A DNA stretch of 64,000 nt. Source: Nageia nagi (lineage: Eukaryota; Pinophyta). Below the pieces are notes generated by a model. It did no database searches. It worked only from the letters and a program-made list of their open reading frames with translations, and was not told where the DNA came from. Of the stretch, positions 26,035-38,184 are shown in pieces. The stretch covers positions 71,920,001 through 71,984,000 of the forward strand of contig JBITNC010000001.1 of the NCBI GenBank assembly GCA_050084985.1, written 5' to 3'. Numbering within the stretch: the first letter of the stretch is position 1; every line of letters starts with the position of its first letter. Position numbers and translations under genes: made by a program.

Positions 26035-26693
26035 GATCAGACTATCATGCTTGTGAGAGGAGTCCAGCTCCCATAGTCAGCTTATCATGTGCTCATGAGA
26101 GGAGTCCAGCTCCCATAGTTAGCTTATCATATGCCTATGAGTGGAGTCCAACTCCCATAGTCAACTTATCATGTGCTCATGAGAGGAGTCCAGCTCCTGT
26201 GATCAGATTATCATGCTTGTGAGTGGAGTCCAGCTCCCATAGTTAGCTTATCATGTGCTCATGAGAGGAGTCCAGCTCCCATAGTCAGCTTATCATGTGC
26301 TCATGAGAGGAGTCCAGCTCCAGTGATCAGATTATCATGCTTATGAGTGGAGTCCAGCTCCCATAGTCAGCTTATCATGTGCTCATGAGAGGAGTCCAGC
26401 TCCCATAGTCAGCTTATCATGTGCTTATGAGTGGAGTCCAGCTCCCGTGATCAGATTATCATGCTTGTGAGTGGAGTCCAGCTCCCATAGTCAGCTTATC
26501 ATGTGCTCATGAGAGGAGTCCAGCTCCCATAGTTAGCTTATCATGTGTTCATGAGAGGATTCCATCTCCCATAGTCAGCTTATCATATGCCTATGAGTGG
26601 AGTTCCAGCTCCCATGATTAGATTATCATACTTGTGAGTGGAGTTCCAGCTCCCGCTATCAGCTTATCATGTTTCTTGGTGGAGTGTCAGCTC
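26035..26693 (+). repeat. 41-42-bp tandem array, about 16 copies
   Basis: Units share GTCAGCTTATCATGTG, then GAGAGGAGTCCAGCTCCC. A variant beginning GATCAGATTATCATGCTT recurs mostly every third copy (copies 1, 5, 8, 11, 15), giving a higher-order pattern. The last unit is shortened and grades into the next array. Confidence 0.95.
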
Positions 26694-27149
26694 CATCAGT
26701 TTATCACTTATTTTGCGAAGTTCGGTTCTTATGCAACTGCAGTATGCTTCTTGGTGCGAAGGCTCAGTTGTGTGGAACTTAGCTCTCCCCCATATCAGCT
26801 TATCATTATTTTGCAGAGTTTGGTTCTTATGCAACTGTAGTATGCTTCTTAGTGCGAAGGCTCAGTTGTGTGGAACTTAGCTCTCCCCCATATCGGCTTA
26901 TCATTATTTTGCGGAGTTCGGTTCTTATGCAACTTGGTGCGAAGAGTTGTGTGGAACTTAGCTCTCACATATCAGCTTATCACTTGTTTTGCAGAGTTCG
27001 GTTCTTATGCAACTGCAGTATGCTTCTTGGTGCGAAGGCTCAGTTGTGTGGAACTTAGCTCTCCCCCCATCAGCTTATCACTTGTTTTACAGAGTTCAGT
27101 TCTTACATAACTTGGTGTGAAGAGTTGTGTGGAACTTAGCTCTCCCCTA
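26694..27149 (+). repeat. 79/97-bp tandem array, five copies
   Basis: Each unit starts near ATCAGCTTATCA, the same word as the preceding array, and ends TGTGTGGAACTTAGCTCTC. Two copies are shorter through loss of the same internal segment (CTGCAGTATGCTTCTTGG region). Plus ORFs here are repeat artefacts. Confidence 0.93.
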
Positions 27150-27316
27150 TGTGTGGTTATGGTTATCATGTGTTGTCATGTGTGTTATCATGTTGTGTCT
27201 TGTGAGTTGATTATGTGTGTTATCATGTTGTGTCTTGTGAGTTGATCATGTGTGTTATCATGTTTTGTCTTGTGAGTGGTCATATGTGTTGTCATGTTTT
27301 GTCTTATGATGTGGTC
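27150..27316 (+). repeat. About 35-bp TG-rich tandem array
   Basis: About four units of the form GTTATCATGTTGTGTCTTGT plus GAGTTGATCATGTGT, decaying rightward into TG-rich DNA to about 27400. Confidence 0.85.
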
Positions 27317-27673
27317 TTGTCAAGTTGTCGTCCGATCGACATGTGTGGTCAAGTTGTCTGTCTTGTCATTGTCATGTGGGTTGTCAAGTGTGTTGTCTTG
27401 GGTCATCAGCATTGCGGTAAGGTTATCAGATGATCAGATATATTAGGCCATCACCTTCTACGGCAAAACACAAGGGGCAAGCATGCCCAAGGTAATATCA
27501 AAAGGGAGTTTTCTCAACCTATATCTAGTACTAATAAGCTTTATCATGATGTTGTTTACATTCAGAATGGTTAATGTTTATCATTGCTTATCAAAATTAT
27601 TTGCTATGATATTGTGTTTTTACTTTGAATGCAAAATCTCAAGTCACCTCATGTTTCTTTTGATTTCACATCC

Positions 27674-27682
27674 AAAGTGGGG
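27674..27682 (+). other. Polypurine tract of PMD-bearing element
   Basis: AAAGTGGGG, four bases before the 3' LTR. Confidence 0.75.
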
Positions 27683-27686
27683 CATC

Positions 27687-28556
27687 TATTAACACATAAA
27701 AATGATTTTATGTTTTTAAATCAATAAATTAATGAAATATGCTTGGCTTAACTATATGTTTTGAATGGATTAAAGTGATAATATTAATGTTTGGCTTGAA
27801 TATGAATATTGTATGGGTTATCTTGAATATTGCATGAGTTATCTTGAATATTGCATGGTTTATCTTGAGTATTGTATGAATTATCTTGTTTATTGATGTG
27901 TTTATCTTAAATCTTGTGAATTAACCTTATTTATGTGGATGCACACCGACCTATGGGCGGTATTATCTATTATCTATATAAATAAGGGATCTAATAATAA
28001 GTCCACAACAATAAGGATACACATGATCCCGCGTATGGTCTTGTAAGTGGCTACCCCTTAAGGTATCTCTTGGTACCGCCTACAAGGCTATGGTTTGTGT
28101 GCTTCCTTACGTGAGCTCTCCTAACATCTGTGATCAATTCTAATATTATACTGCTATCTGAGATATCTATACCGAAGATCTGGACCTATCTGAGAGGTCA
28201 AAGCTATCAAAATAAGGTCACCGATGCTCCTTTGTGAACGGAAGAACACCACCGGTGCTGTTATACCACCGAAACGGACCGCCCGTGGTCCTCTTTTGGC
28301 ATCCTTGCAGGTCACGACACTGTTGGAAAGGTAGCTCATCATCAGTACATCACCAATATCTGCATCTTTCATTGTCAGGAACGTTCCGTGAGGTAAGTAC
28401 ACAAATTACAGTCTTGGTTGGTACAATTACACTTCTGAATTGGTTATGCTGTTTATTTGTTATCTAGAATAAATCGCTATCCGTAGCTTGAATACAGATA
28501 ATATTGAGTTTGTAGATATTTGCTTATTTATTTATTTGCACGCTCATTTGTAAACA
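27687..28556 (+). repeat. 3' LTR of PMD-bearing element
   Basis: 870 bp, colinear with the 5' LTR. It starts TATTAACACATA, so the terminal TG has become TA, again a transition. Three 30-bp units lie at 28216, 28246 and 28276; a TATA box copy is at 27975-27984. Confidence 0.96.
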
Positions 28557-28561
28557 CTATG
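28557..28561 (+). other. Target site duplication, right copy
   Basis: CTATG, identical to 20714-20718. Confidence 0.95.
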
Positions 28562-29974
28562 CTAGATTATACATTGAATAATACTAATCAACATTAACTA
28601 TCTAAACTATCTAGGGATTTGTAACTTTTGGTCAGCCATGTTCATAGAGCTGCAATCTTTTTGAAATGTTGTTGACTGCTCCTTCCTCGACCCTGTAGCT
28701 GATTGAATATAATAGTATTGCTAAATGAAGGTAGCACTATAGCTAAGTAAGCAATTATTTGGTAGCACATTGATTGGTATGATTTGGTTACATGCTTTAT
28801 TAGTCACTATCTACTTCTCTCTAATCTTTATGATCTCTATTATGGATGTTAGTAATTAGAGTAATGATGGTTGATAGACATTATGTTTGCTTGAATTGAG
28901 AAGAATTACCAGTGTTATGTGGAAATGAGTTAGTGTCAACATTTTAATAGGGCCCTAGGGATCAAACACTTAAAATGAAGTGGAACCAGGTGTTCTTTCT
29001 CATGCATTACTCTTCCACTTACTTGGCAAGCTCTATATTCTTCTTTTGGGCTCTATTGATGATCTGGTTCTTCTAGGACCTACTTATTTTTACCAAAATT
29101 TATGACACCATCCTTCAAAATCACTATGCTTTGTTAATATTTTGATATGATTGGGACCCATTGATTCTAGCTAGAAATTATGACATCATCTCTCAAAATC
29201 CTTGGGTACTATTTATATTTTAATTCAACCAAGACCTACTAATTTTAGCAAAAATCATGATGTCATCTCCTAGAATTAGTAGGCTCTATCAAAATTTTGA
29301 TATCTTTAAGACTTGCTGATTTTCACAAAAAATATGATGTCACCTTTTGAATTTGTTAGGCTCTACTAATGTTCTTCAAAAATCTTCACCCACCATTCCT
29401 TGCTCTGGGACCTGCTAATTTTGATCAAAAACTATGATGTCATCCTTCAAAATCCCTGAGCACTATTGATATTCTTCGAAAATGGAACCTTGAATATGTA
29501 TAAGTTTTGAACACTTATGCCAATAATTATTAAAGAATCTAAATAAATAAACATGACTCCAATAACTTTTAGATACATGACTTCTTGAGTATACTTGGAG
29601 AAGATGACATGATTCCCAGGACTCTCAACTCTCAATCACTAAAGAATAAAAGAATACAAAATTGACACAAGTATCATTGACATAACTCTCAGGTAACCTT
29701 ATTTACATAATTCTTGGGTACTAAAGAATGAAAAAAATCTTGGGTGAATTTATTTACTAAAAAAAATGACTCCCTATAGTCTAAGGAAAATAAATGAAAA
29801 GAGGTGGGATTGATGATAAGAATACAAAATTTTACAACTCATGAAGATTCTAAAAGAATAATGTCTCTCTTGAGTACTCTTATATACACAAATCTTGGGT
29901 AGTGAAGAATAAAATAATAAAGAATGAAAAATAAAATTACCCAAATTGAGTGGTAATTCTAAAATAATACAATG
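28562..29974 (-). repeat. Gypsy array leader/LTR, unit A, proximal part
   Basis: Continuation of 20208-20713 across the insertion. Colinear with about 36806-38184. It contains five or so eroded copies of a 79-bp minisatellite (29040-29460). Confidence 0.7.
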
Positions 29975-32900
29975 TTTTGGTGGCTCTTAGGGGTCTCCAC
30001 CTACTAGAGAAGAACTCATCAACTATTGCTCCTAGTAGCTTACCCAGAAGTGGATCTGGTTGCAATCTCAATTGCTACCATCATGTTTGGAGGGAGGAAT
30101 GATTGCATTATTTTATTTATTTCACTCAATTATTTATAATTAGTTTTTAAGAGGATGATGGATACCTTAAGCTTCTCATTATCTACTTTGAACCTTCTAA
30201 GATACTGTTTAGCCTTTCGACATGTAAAACTTTTACAATGGCTTCTTGAGCCAATTCATTTATTTGCTGCAAATTGGCAACAATAGCTTGTACATTTTTC
30301 TCTTCCTATATTTTAAGAGCTTTTATTTCAACTAAGGAATTAAATAATTTGTTAACAAATCCCACCTCTATTATGATATGTGTTTATTTATGTCCATGTT
30401 GAATGCTAAACTTTGGAGATCACAAATTTCTTAGATTCTTTTTTGATACAACTATTTAGGCTTGAAGGAGACTGTGCAAAATTCTTTTTAGTCACTATCC
30501 TTAATTAGACTTTCATCCTTTCTAAAACGTTTCTAGTTATATCCAAAGCTAACTTATTAAAAGCACTTTGAGCATAAAATTCTTTAATGGCCTATATAGC
30601 TTCCTCCTTGAGTAGATGCAAGTGAGATAATGTTATCATTCTATCACCAACTTGTTCTACCAAGGTTTTTTTGAAATTTTCATCAATAGTAACAACTTTA
30701 AATTATATTCTAATAGAAATTTATTTGTTGTACTAACTTTTCTGCATATTGACCTTAATCTTTTTTATCTTCTGAGCATCCATAATTGTAGCTTGAGTTT
30801 TGAGCTCTTCTATCACTTGGTTTGTAGTGTCTAACTTAGCTCTTGATGTTGCCATGCTCTAATCAAATTATTTTTTCTATTTCTCAAGCTTTATAATAAA
30901 ATATTTATTCTTATTTTGCAAATTGGCTATTAATTTATCCTTAAGGAAAAATCTTCTTATATTGATCAATCTTTTATTCAATTTTTCTATTTTAGTCTCC
31001 ATTGATTGAAGACTCTTTCCAGCTACCATTGAAGTGTTCACTAGAAACCTGGATTGATCAATAGGTAGTGCACTTTGCATATTTACATTTATCATAGTCA
31101 TAGGAGTTATCTCCAAATGCCTTTATTTGAAAGGCATATAAGTAATTTTCATATCTCCTATCTCTGTTACTTTGCTCAAAATTCTTGATTGTTGCTAAGG
31201 AGCATAAGAGATTTATTTATAAGAGTTGCCCAATCAATGGATTATATAATTTGTGTAAAAAAATAAAATTTATTTCCTCTTATGAAGCAATATGAATATA
31301 AAATGAGTTATTTCACTTGCAATAGGTGTCTTAGCTTACTAAGTTGGTTATGATTACCAAGGGGGAGTGAATTGTTAGCTTCCCATTCAGGTTTGACCTC
31401 TTCCATTGCCTAGCCTTGTTTTTCAGGCTTATCCATTGGTGGAGAGTCCTTTTTTTTGAATTCATCATCATCATCATCATCTCTTAGCCCTCCTTTAGGT
31501 GCCACTACTATTACCTTTTTGGCCTTAGGTACACTTTCCCTACCTTGTTGAATTTGGCTTTGTTCCTCTACTAGGGTTTCTTCTTGTTGTTCTTCCTAGG
31601 CTTGTCCTACACCACCAACTTTGTATCTTGTGGCTCTTTAAACTATTCAAGATTAAAATTTTTTGCTTCTTGTATGACCACCTTTGGAACTTCTTCCATT
31701 ACCATTGATGGTAAAGGTACAATCATTTGTGACTATGACCTTACTGTAGTTGTCCAAGGCTTTTTAATGGGCTTTTGCTCCTTCTCTAATGTCTACTCTC
31801 TTTGAGAAAGAGTTTGAATTTTTCTTTTCTTTTTGGGAGAAGATTCCTAAAAATAAGTGGTGGTCTCTGAAGGATCTTCTTATCCCTTCTTTAGGACTCA
31901 AACCATGCCATATGTTTGCTCTACTTGCACTATCTTCTCCTTTGCAACAAGTTTCCCATAAAAATGAGGAGGAAGAGGCTATCCCAATTTTGGTAGAGGA
32001 TATTTAGAATACTCTACCTTCCAATATTTTTCATATTTTAATTTTTCAAACAATTCACATTCAATGTGGTGAATTTTGGTGGTTTATTCAAATCTAAATC
32101 TTGTAAATATTGAATTTTATTAGGACCCCACCCAAGATATGCTAATTGGGTGAGGACCTCTAAGTTGAGGAAAAACTCTTACCTCTTATTTTCTCAATTC
32201 TTATACTTTCTTATTCCTTATAGGGCTATTAAAGATTTATTTAGAGGTACAAAATTCCTTATTTGGGTATAATTTTGCCTCCTACTCTATTTTATTTACA
32301 AAATATTCAATATGTGGCCTGATATCATGGATGAATGCTGGATGTTTCTTGCTAGTCCTTTTTAACCGAGTCATTTCCCTTGATAGGTAATACATCCATG
32401 CAATTTCCACCTTATCTAATTTGAAATTTTGTATAATTAATTGGGTAATACTATCTATACATCCTATTTCCAGCAAAGTGAAATTTTTAGTAGATGTTGG
32501 TATATTTACAATAGATTTGAAATTACCTCCAACCCCATATTTACTCTCTATAGCACAAATTTCCTACCCATTTCTATTGAATACAATTGGTGGGTAACAT
32601 ATTTATGAAAAAATAAGGGTTTTTCAAAATACCCATACCTTATTATTACAGTGCGATTTCTTAAGAAGTGCTAGTCATTGATTTTATTCTCACCTTATAA
32701 CTCCCTTATTGTGCTATTGCGTAGCCTATTAGGGTATTTTCTAGTTAATTTTTATTGTGGTTGCATAGAACTTGTCCAAAACTCGTATTAGGATCCATGC
32801 AACTTGGTCAAAATTAGCACCATTAGGTCAATTGGCATCAATGTAGCATTGAAACTAGTTGGCTCAATTAGGAGCCTCGCCTCTATAAGTTTGTTCAAAT

Positions 32901-33723
32901 TTTGATGGCAAAAAAGTCCACCAGAGATAGGAAGAATGTCTAAAATATAATTTTTCTATTTTGGATAAACATCTCTTAATTTCTTTGGTTATGAAAGTCA
33001 AGAAATCATAGCAAACATGGGTTTTGAGATATTATAGGCCATGTGCACTATGGCTTCATCTTCTTCTATTTGGGTCTTCTTTTCTAGAATGATTGTGATT
33101 ATGTGTAGCACTTCTCTATCTTTCTTTCTTTCAAAAAGAGCTATTTGTAAGCTTAAAAAGAGTTTTTGCTTTCCTATTGTCTTGGTATCTCCCACTAATC
33201 TAGCTCAACATCTCATCTTGATTGATGTAAAAATTATGCTTCTCCTTTTTCAAATCAATTTATTTTTTACATGAAATGTCTAGTTTGGTAGAATGGAAAA
33301 TGCTTGGACAATGGAGTCAGGAGAGTAATTTAGCATGACATCAATATTGGTTTAGAATCATCTCCCTCTTTAGTTCTCTTAAACATACCAATTTGTTACC
33401 CCTTTTGATGATGCTGTGCACTAAGGAGTACAAGAGCTTAGGGAAGTGAAGGATTCATAAGGAACATAATATGCCAAACCCTAGTCAATCATAACATCTC
33501 TTTTAGAATGAGTAAGATATTTTCCTTTTTTGCTCACTTCAGGTGTGTTATGCTTCAACAAAACATAGCTAGGGTTAGCTCTCTATGTATCCATATGATT
33601 GATTACTCCCATTTCTATCTAATTCACTCCTAGTGCATTTTCAAGATATTCTTCTTGTAGAGAGAGAAGGTCAATGTCGAGTTGTTCCATTTTGATTGCA
33701 AAGGATGACTGAGAGGTCACCAT
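29975..33723 (-). pseudogene. Extra sense ORF downstream of gypsy pol, unit A
   Basis: About 3.75 kb of decayed coding sequence between the end of pol and the leader/LTR, on pol's strand. The likely start is the ATG at 33723 (MVTSQSSF), shared with unit B. Readable conserved blocks include SLQEEYLENA (near 33650), ARLLIEPTSF and LMPIDLMVLIL (about 32880-32790), and TRFRFE/TKIHHIE (about 32090). The C-terminal third (31116-30100) is rich in Lys, Glu and Leu with heptad-like spacing, suggesting coiled coil. Dozens of stops and frame changes are present. Conservation of protein words between units A and B argues that it once coded. I do not recognise the family. Confidence 0.6.
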
Positions 33724-34330
33724 AATATCATCACCTTTCTTTGAACCTTGTGTTGTGATTAAAAATAGAAGTTTGGACAATGCAAGGTCTTGCAACTTTT
33801 TCCTTTCTCAAGATAACTTGGTTCTAAAAACACTAATCTCTGAATGCTCTAAAAACTTGAGTGCTCAAGATCTACTAAGTGTTGAACTAAAAGTATGGGA
33901 GGAGTTTTATTATTTAAGGTTGATAAGATTTCCATTAATGGTAATTACTTCTTAAGGATCTCGAGATCGATGCACTATATAGATTGAGCTGGCATAGGAG
34001 GGATTAATAAATTAAAAGCACACCAAATTTAATTTTGTTGTACTTGTATGATGGTTCATGAAATTTGAGAAAATATTTCCTTAAATGCTAATTTATTCAA
34101 TGATAGCTAAGCAACATGCCAACATTAACTCTTGACTATGCTAAATTAAATTGATAGCTAAGCAATACTCTAACATTAAATCCTAATAATACTAAATTAA
34201 ATTTGATCATTAAATACTATTTACCTTTTTGAAAACTATACAATATTTTTTTTTGAAATAAATATTTACCATATTTATACTATACAATGTCTTGTAAGGA
34301 ATGCAAGTGTACCTCATCATCGGTAATGTT

Positions 34331-36185
34331 TTAAATAGATCCCATTAATGGTAATAGGCAATTCCTGAGACCCGATAACATCTTGTAACCTAAATGCATT
34401 ATTTTACATAGCCTAGATAATGATGTAAGGCCTGCTCTAAAGAGAGTCAAATTTTTGGTGTCTTTTAGGTTTTGTTCTTTCCTCATCCCATTTGAGAACA
34501 ATATCACCAAGTTCAAACTTCACTTGGGAAGACTTTTTTTTTATCAAACCACCTCTTAACGATGTGCTAGAGGTGTTGGAATGACTTGTATGCTTTTTTT
34601 TTATCTTCTTCCAATTTTAAGAGTTGATAATATCTAGATTGTAGTAGCTCAAAGTCATGGTCTTCCATTTCTTATAGGATTTGTAAATCTAATAATTCCA
34701 TGTGTATTGGCAAGATTAGTCTTTTTTCATATACTAATGCATATGAGGATGTCTTAATTGCTAATTTTATGCTAAATCTATTAGCCCATAATGCCTAGTC
34801 CAATTGTGTATGCCATTATTTAGGATTTCCTTTAATTATTCTCTTGATGATCTAGGTTAGATTTTTATTAGTTGATTCAGCTAACCCATTACCCTGTGGG
34901 TAATAGTTTGAAGAAAATAACTAGTAGATTCCACATTGAGTTACAAAGCTTGATATATTACCTCTAATAAATGTTAAACCATTATCTGACACTAGTTTTT
35001 GGGATTCCAAAGTAGGTGATTATTCTTTTAATCATTTCCATTACTACTTCTTGATCTACATTTTTGCATGGTATAGCATCTGACCATCTAGTGAAATAAT
35101 CTCTTGTAGTTAAAATAAATTTATGGCCTACTGAAGAATTAGGGTTTATGACATCAATAAAGTCCATACCCCATTATTGAAAAGGCTCTTTCACTACCAT
35201 AGGCTTGAGAGGCATATCAACTTATCTTCTCTTTCCCACAAATTTATTGCACTTATCACATTCTCATGCAATCTTGAACGAATCTTGAAATATAGTAGGT
35301 CAATAATATCTAGATTGTAATACCTTTGCTACTATGGTTGGTACACTATAATGCCTGCTAGAGAATCTATAATGAAATTCATGCAATATTCTTTGGATTC
35401 ATATTTAGTCACACATTTGAGAAGGGTTTGATCAAAATTTTTCTATACAAGTGATCATCTATCATAACAAATTTAAGGGCATGCAACCTGAACTTCCTTT
35501 TTTGGAATCTATGTAGAGCTTTAGGGCACTTACCCCTTTGAAAATAAATAATAATTTACTTAATCTAATCACTTTCTTGATTAAGTTGCTACTCATCTTC
35601 TACTAGAGCAATCATATGTGAAGTTTCACCCATACTTTCATAAAGATCTCTGCCTTTGATCAACTTGGTTAGCTTAATCTCTATATCATATTCCATTATC
35701 TTAGTAATCCAACCAGCTCTTCCTTCACCTACATCTCCTTTATAATATAATTTCTTACATGTGGATTAATAGTATATATAAGGATTCTATTATGGAAGTT
35801 ATAATGCTTGAACTTTTTAAGTCTTTTCATAATAGAAAACACTTGCCTTTTAATAAATGAGTACCTTTGTTGGTGTTGATGTAGTGTTTGACTATGAAAG
35901 GCACTTGGATGTTCCTCATTATTATTATCCTTCAATGCAAGAATTACAGTAATGCTCTTGTTTGCTCCATGGCATACATGATGAAATCTTTTGAGATATC
36001 AAGATTTTTAAGCACATGAGCTTCTGTTATAGCCTTCTTTATCTCTTTGAAGGCTATTTTTACTTCACATGACTAGGAAAATGCAACATCCTTTTTTTAG
36101 CATAGAAGTGATTGGTGATATAATTTTTGCAAAATTATTAATAAATTTCCTAATAAAATTAATTTTACCAAGGAATAACTATAAG
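34331..36185 (-). pseudogene. Ty3/gypsy pol 3' half (RT end, RNase H, integrase), unit A
   Basis: Starts abruptly at 36185 inside the RT thumb (FLLGKINFIRKFINNFAKII), so everything upstream in pol is missing. RNase H lies at about 36040-35700, with HPSAFHSQTLHQHQQRYSFI at 35912-35850. Integrase follows: MDFIDVINPNSSVGHKFILT and DYFTRWSDAIPCKN at 35167-35060, then a shifted SDNG motif near 34985. The C-terminal end of pol is at 34516-34331. The start abuts the gag-start region of unit B at about 36190, so a deletion has joined the two. Integrase after RNase H identifies Ty3/gypsy. Confidence 0.85.
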
Positions 36186-36189
36186 GCCT

Positions 36190-38184
36190 TTGTTGATTGG
36201 TATAGTGTAACCTCAAGGATTTGGTCTAGTTGTGTTCTCCACTTCCTACAATAAAGGTTCCTTGAAAGAGTAGAAGGTGGTGGGAATGCACTCGTGTAAA
36301 TCTTCAGCTCAATCTTTGGATTATAGGTTGGCTCCTATCTATGTTTAAGGTCAAAAGTAACAAGAAAAAGATAAAAAGGTAAAGGGCAACAAGAAAGAGA
36401 TGAATAAATGAATAACTAAAATGGAAAACTTTATAACCCAAGCATTGCAACATAGGAAACAATCCATAGCCAAGATCAAGAATAGTAAACTAGTTCAACC
36501 TTGGGGTCTCGCAATCAAAATACACATTCATAATTTAAAGAAAACATTTTATACATAACATTTACAAAAGCAATAATGGCCACTTTGTTACAACAGGGCA
36601 AACTATTATTTGTTTGTATTATCATGTGTGAACTACTCTTATAGATCAAGTAAATTTGATAGAATGTTCGATCGTTCTAACTTCTAAAACTAGCTATTTA
36701 TACAACTTCCACCCTTTTTGGTGGTTAGATCTCATTAACATACATTATTACTAGTATTGAATGAAATAGCTACAATAATATTATTTACATAAATGTTACA
36801 ACTGTGCTAGATTATACAATATACAAGTTTAAATCAATATTAACTATCCAAAATTTTTTAGATCTTCTAGGGATTTGTAACTTCCTATCAACCATGTCCC
36901 TAGAGCTATAATCTTTTTGACATGTCATTTATAGCTCCTTCCAAAACCTTATAGCTAATTGAGTTTATCATTGTTGCTGATTAAAAGTAGTACTATGGTA
37001 GATTGAGTAGTTGTTTAATTACATGTTGATTGGTATGATTTGATTGTTTATTTTATTATCCTTCATCTACTTCTATGCAATCTTCATGATGTACACTATA
37101 GATGTTAGTAATCAGAGTAATGATGCTTGGTAGATATTATGTTTACTTACATCAAGAAGAACTACCACTGTTATGTGGAAATGAGTTGGTGTTGACACAT
37201 TAATAGGGCCTTGAGGGTTAGACATTTAAGATGAAGTGGACCCAAATGTTCTTTCTCATACATTACTCTTTTATTCCCTTAGCAACCTCTATGTTCTTTT
37301 GGGCTTTGTTGATGATTTGGTTTTCTTTGGGACCCATTGATTTTCATAAAAATGTGTGATGTCATCCTCTAAAATCCTTGGGCTCTACTAATAATTTTAT
37401 TTTCTTTAGGACCTACTGATTTTCATAAAAATGTGTGATGTCATCCTCTAAAATCCTCGAGCTCTACTGATAATTTTATTTTATCTAGGATCTACTAATT
37501 TTCACAAAAATTTGTGACATCATCCTCTAAAATCCTCAAGCTCTACTGATAATTTTATTTTCTCTAAGACCTACTAATTTTCATAAAAATGTGTGACATC
37601 ATCCTCTAAAATCCTTAGGCTTTACTGATAATTTTGTTTTCTCTAAGAGGCATTGATTTTCATAAAAATATGTGATGTCATCTCCTAAAATCATCAAGCT
37701 CTATTTGCATTTTTCAAAAGTTGAACTCTGAATATATATACAAATCTTGGACTTTCATGTAAATGATTCCTAAAGACTCTAAGGTGATAAATATGATTCT
37801 AGGTAATTTTGATACATGACTTCTTGGGTGCATTTGGAGAAGATGATATGATTTTTAGGTATTCTAGACTTATGGTTATTAAAAATTAAAAGAATGTAAA
37901 TTTAACACAAGTGTTTTGATAGAATCTCTGAGTGGCCTTGTTTACATATTTCCCAAGTATTGAAGAAAGAAAAATTTCTGTATGACTTTATTTACAAAAT
38001 GATTCTCAACACTCTAGGGGATAGGAAAGTAAAAATGTGGAAAGATTTAAATAATACAAGACATGAAGACTCTAAAAGAATGTTGATTTCTTGGGTACTC
38101 TTATATACATAGCTTTCAAGTACTGAGGCAAATGAAATAATAAATAATAAATAATAGTAAGATTACCCAAATTTTGAGTATTAT
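36190..38184 (-). repeat. Gag start and leader/LTR, unit B
   Basis: Colinear with 20110-20713 plus 28562-29974. The gag start codon is lost (ACG in place of ATG near 36295). At 36798-36812 it reads through the site where unit A carries the 7.84-kb insertion. Five cleaner copies of the 79-bp minisatellite lie at 37300-37705. Confidence 0.75.
37300..37705 (-). repeat. 79-bp minisatellite, five copies
   Basis: Units share TGTGATGTCATCCTCTAAAA and a 79-base period (for example 37380 to 37459). Corresponding copies in unit A (29040-29460) are far more diverged. Confidence 0.88.

Larger units (their letters stand above)
20719..28556 (+). mobile_element. Gag-only LTR retrotransposon carrying an antisense PMD gene
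   Basis: A 7838-bp element with precise ends: LTRs 20719-21587 and 27687-28556, CTATG on both sides, primer site at 21590, polypurine tract at 27674. Sense content is one gag gene (21680-22960). No protease, RT, RNase H or integrase motif is visible on either strand, so it is non-autonomous. Between gag and the polypurine tract lie an antisense plant mobile domain gene (25563-23290) and three tandem-repeat arrays (26035-27316). The gag and primer site resemble the Tat-like element at 57938, so the lineage is probably Tat-like Ty3/gypsy (inference). It is less AT-rich and visibly younger than its surroundings. The paralogous sequence near 36798-36812 shows the uninterrupted target. Confidence 0.93.

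Noticed and set aside
26035-27149. CRISPR-like or coding tandem repeats
   Set aside because: Repeats are contiguous with no unique spacers, and the overlapping plus ORFs simply translate the repeat in all frames.
31384-31395. AAGGGGGAG polypurine tract on the plus strand
   Set aside because: It lies inside the minus-strand extra ORF and is not followed by an LTR. Unit B lacks it at the matching place.
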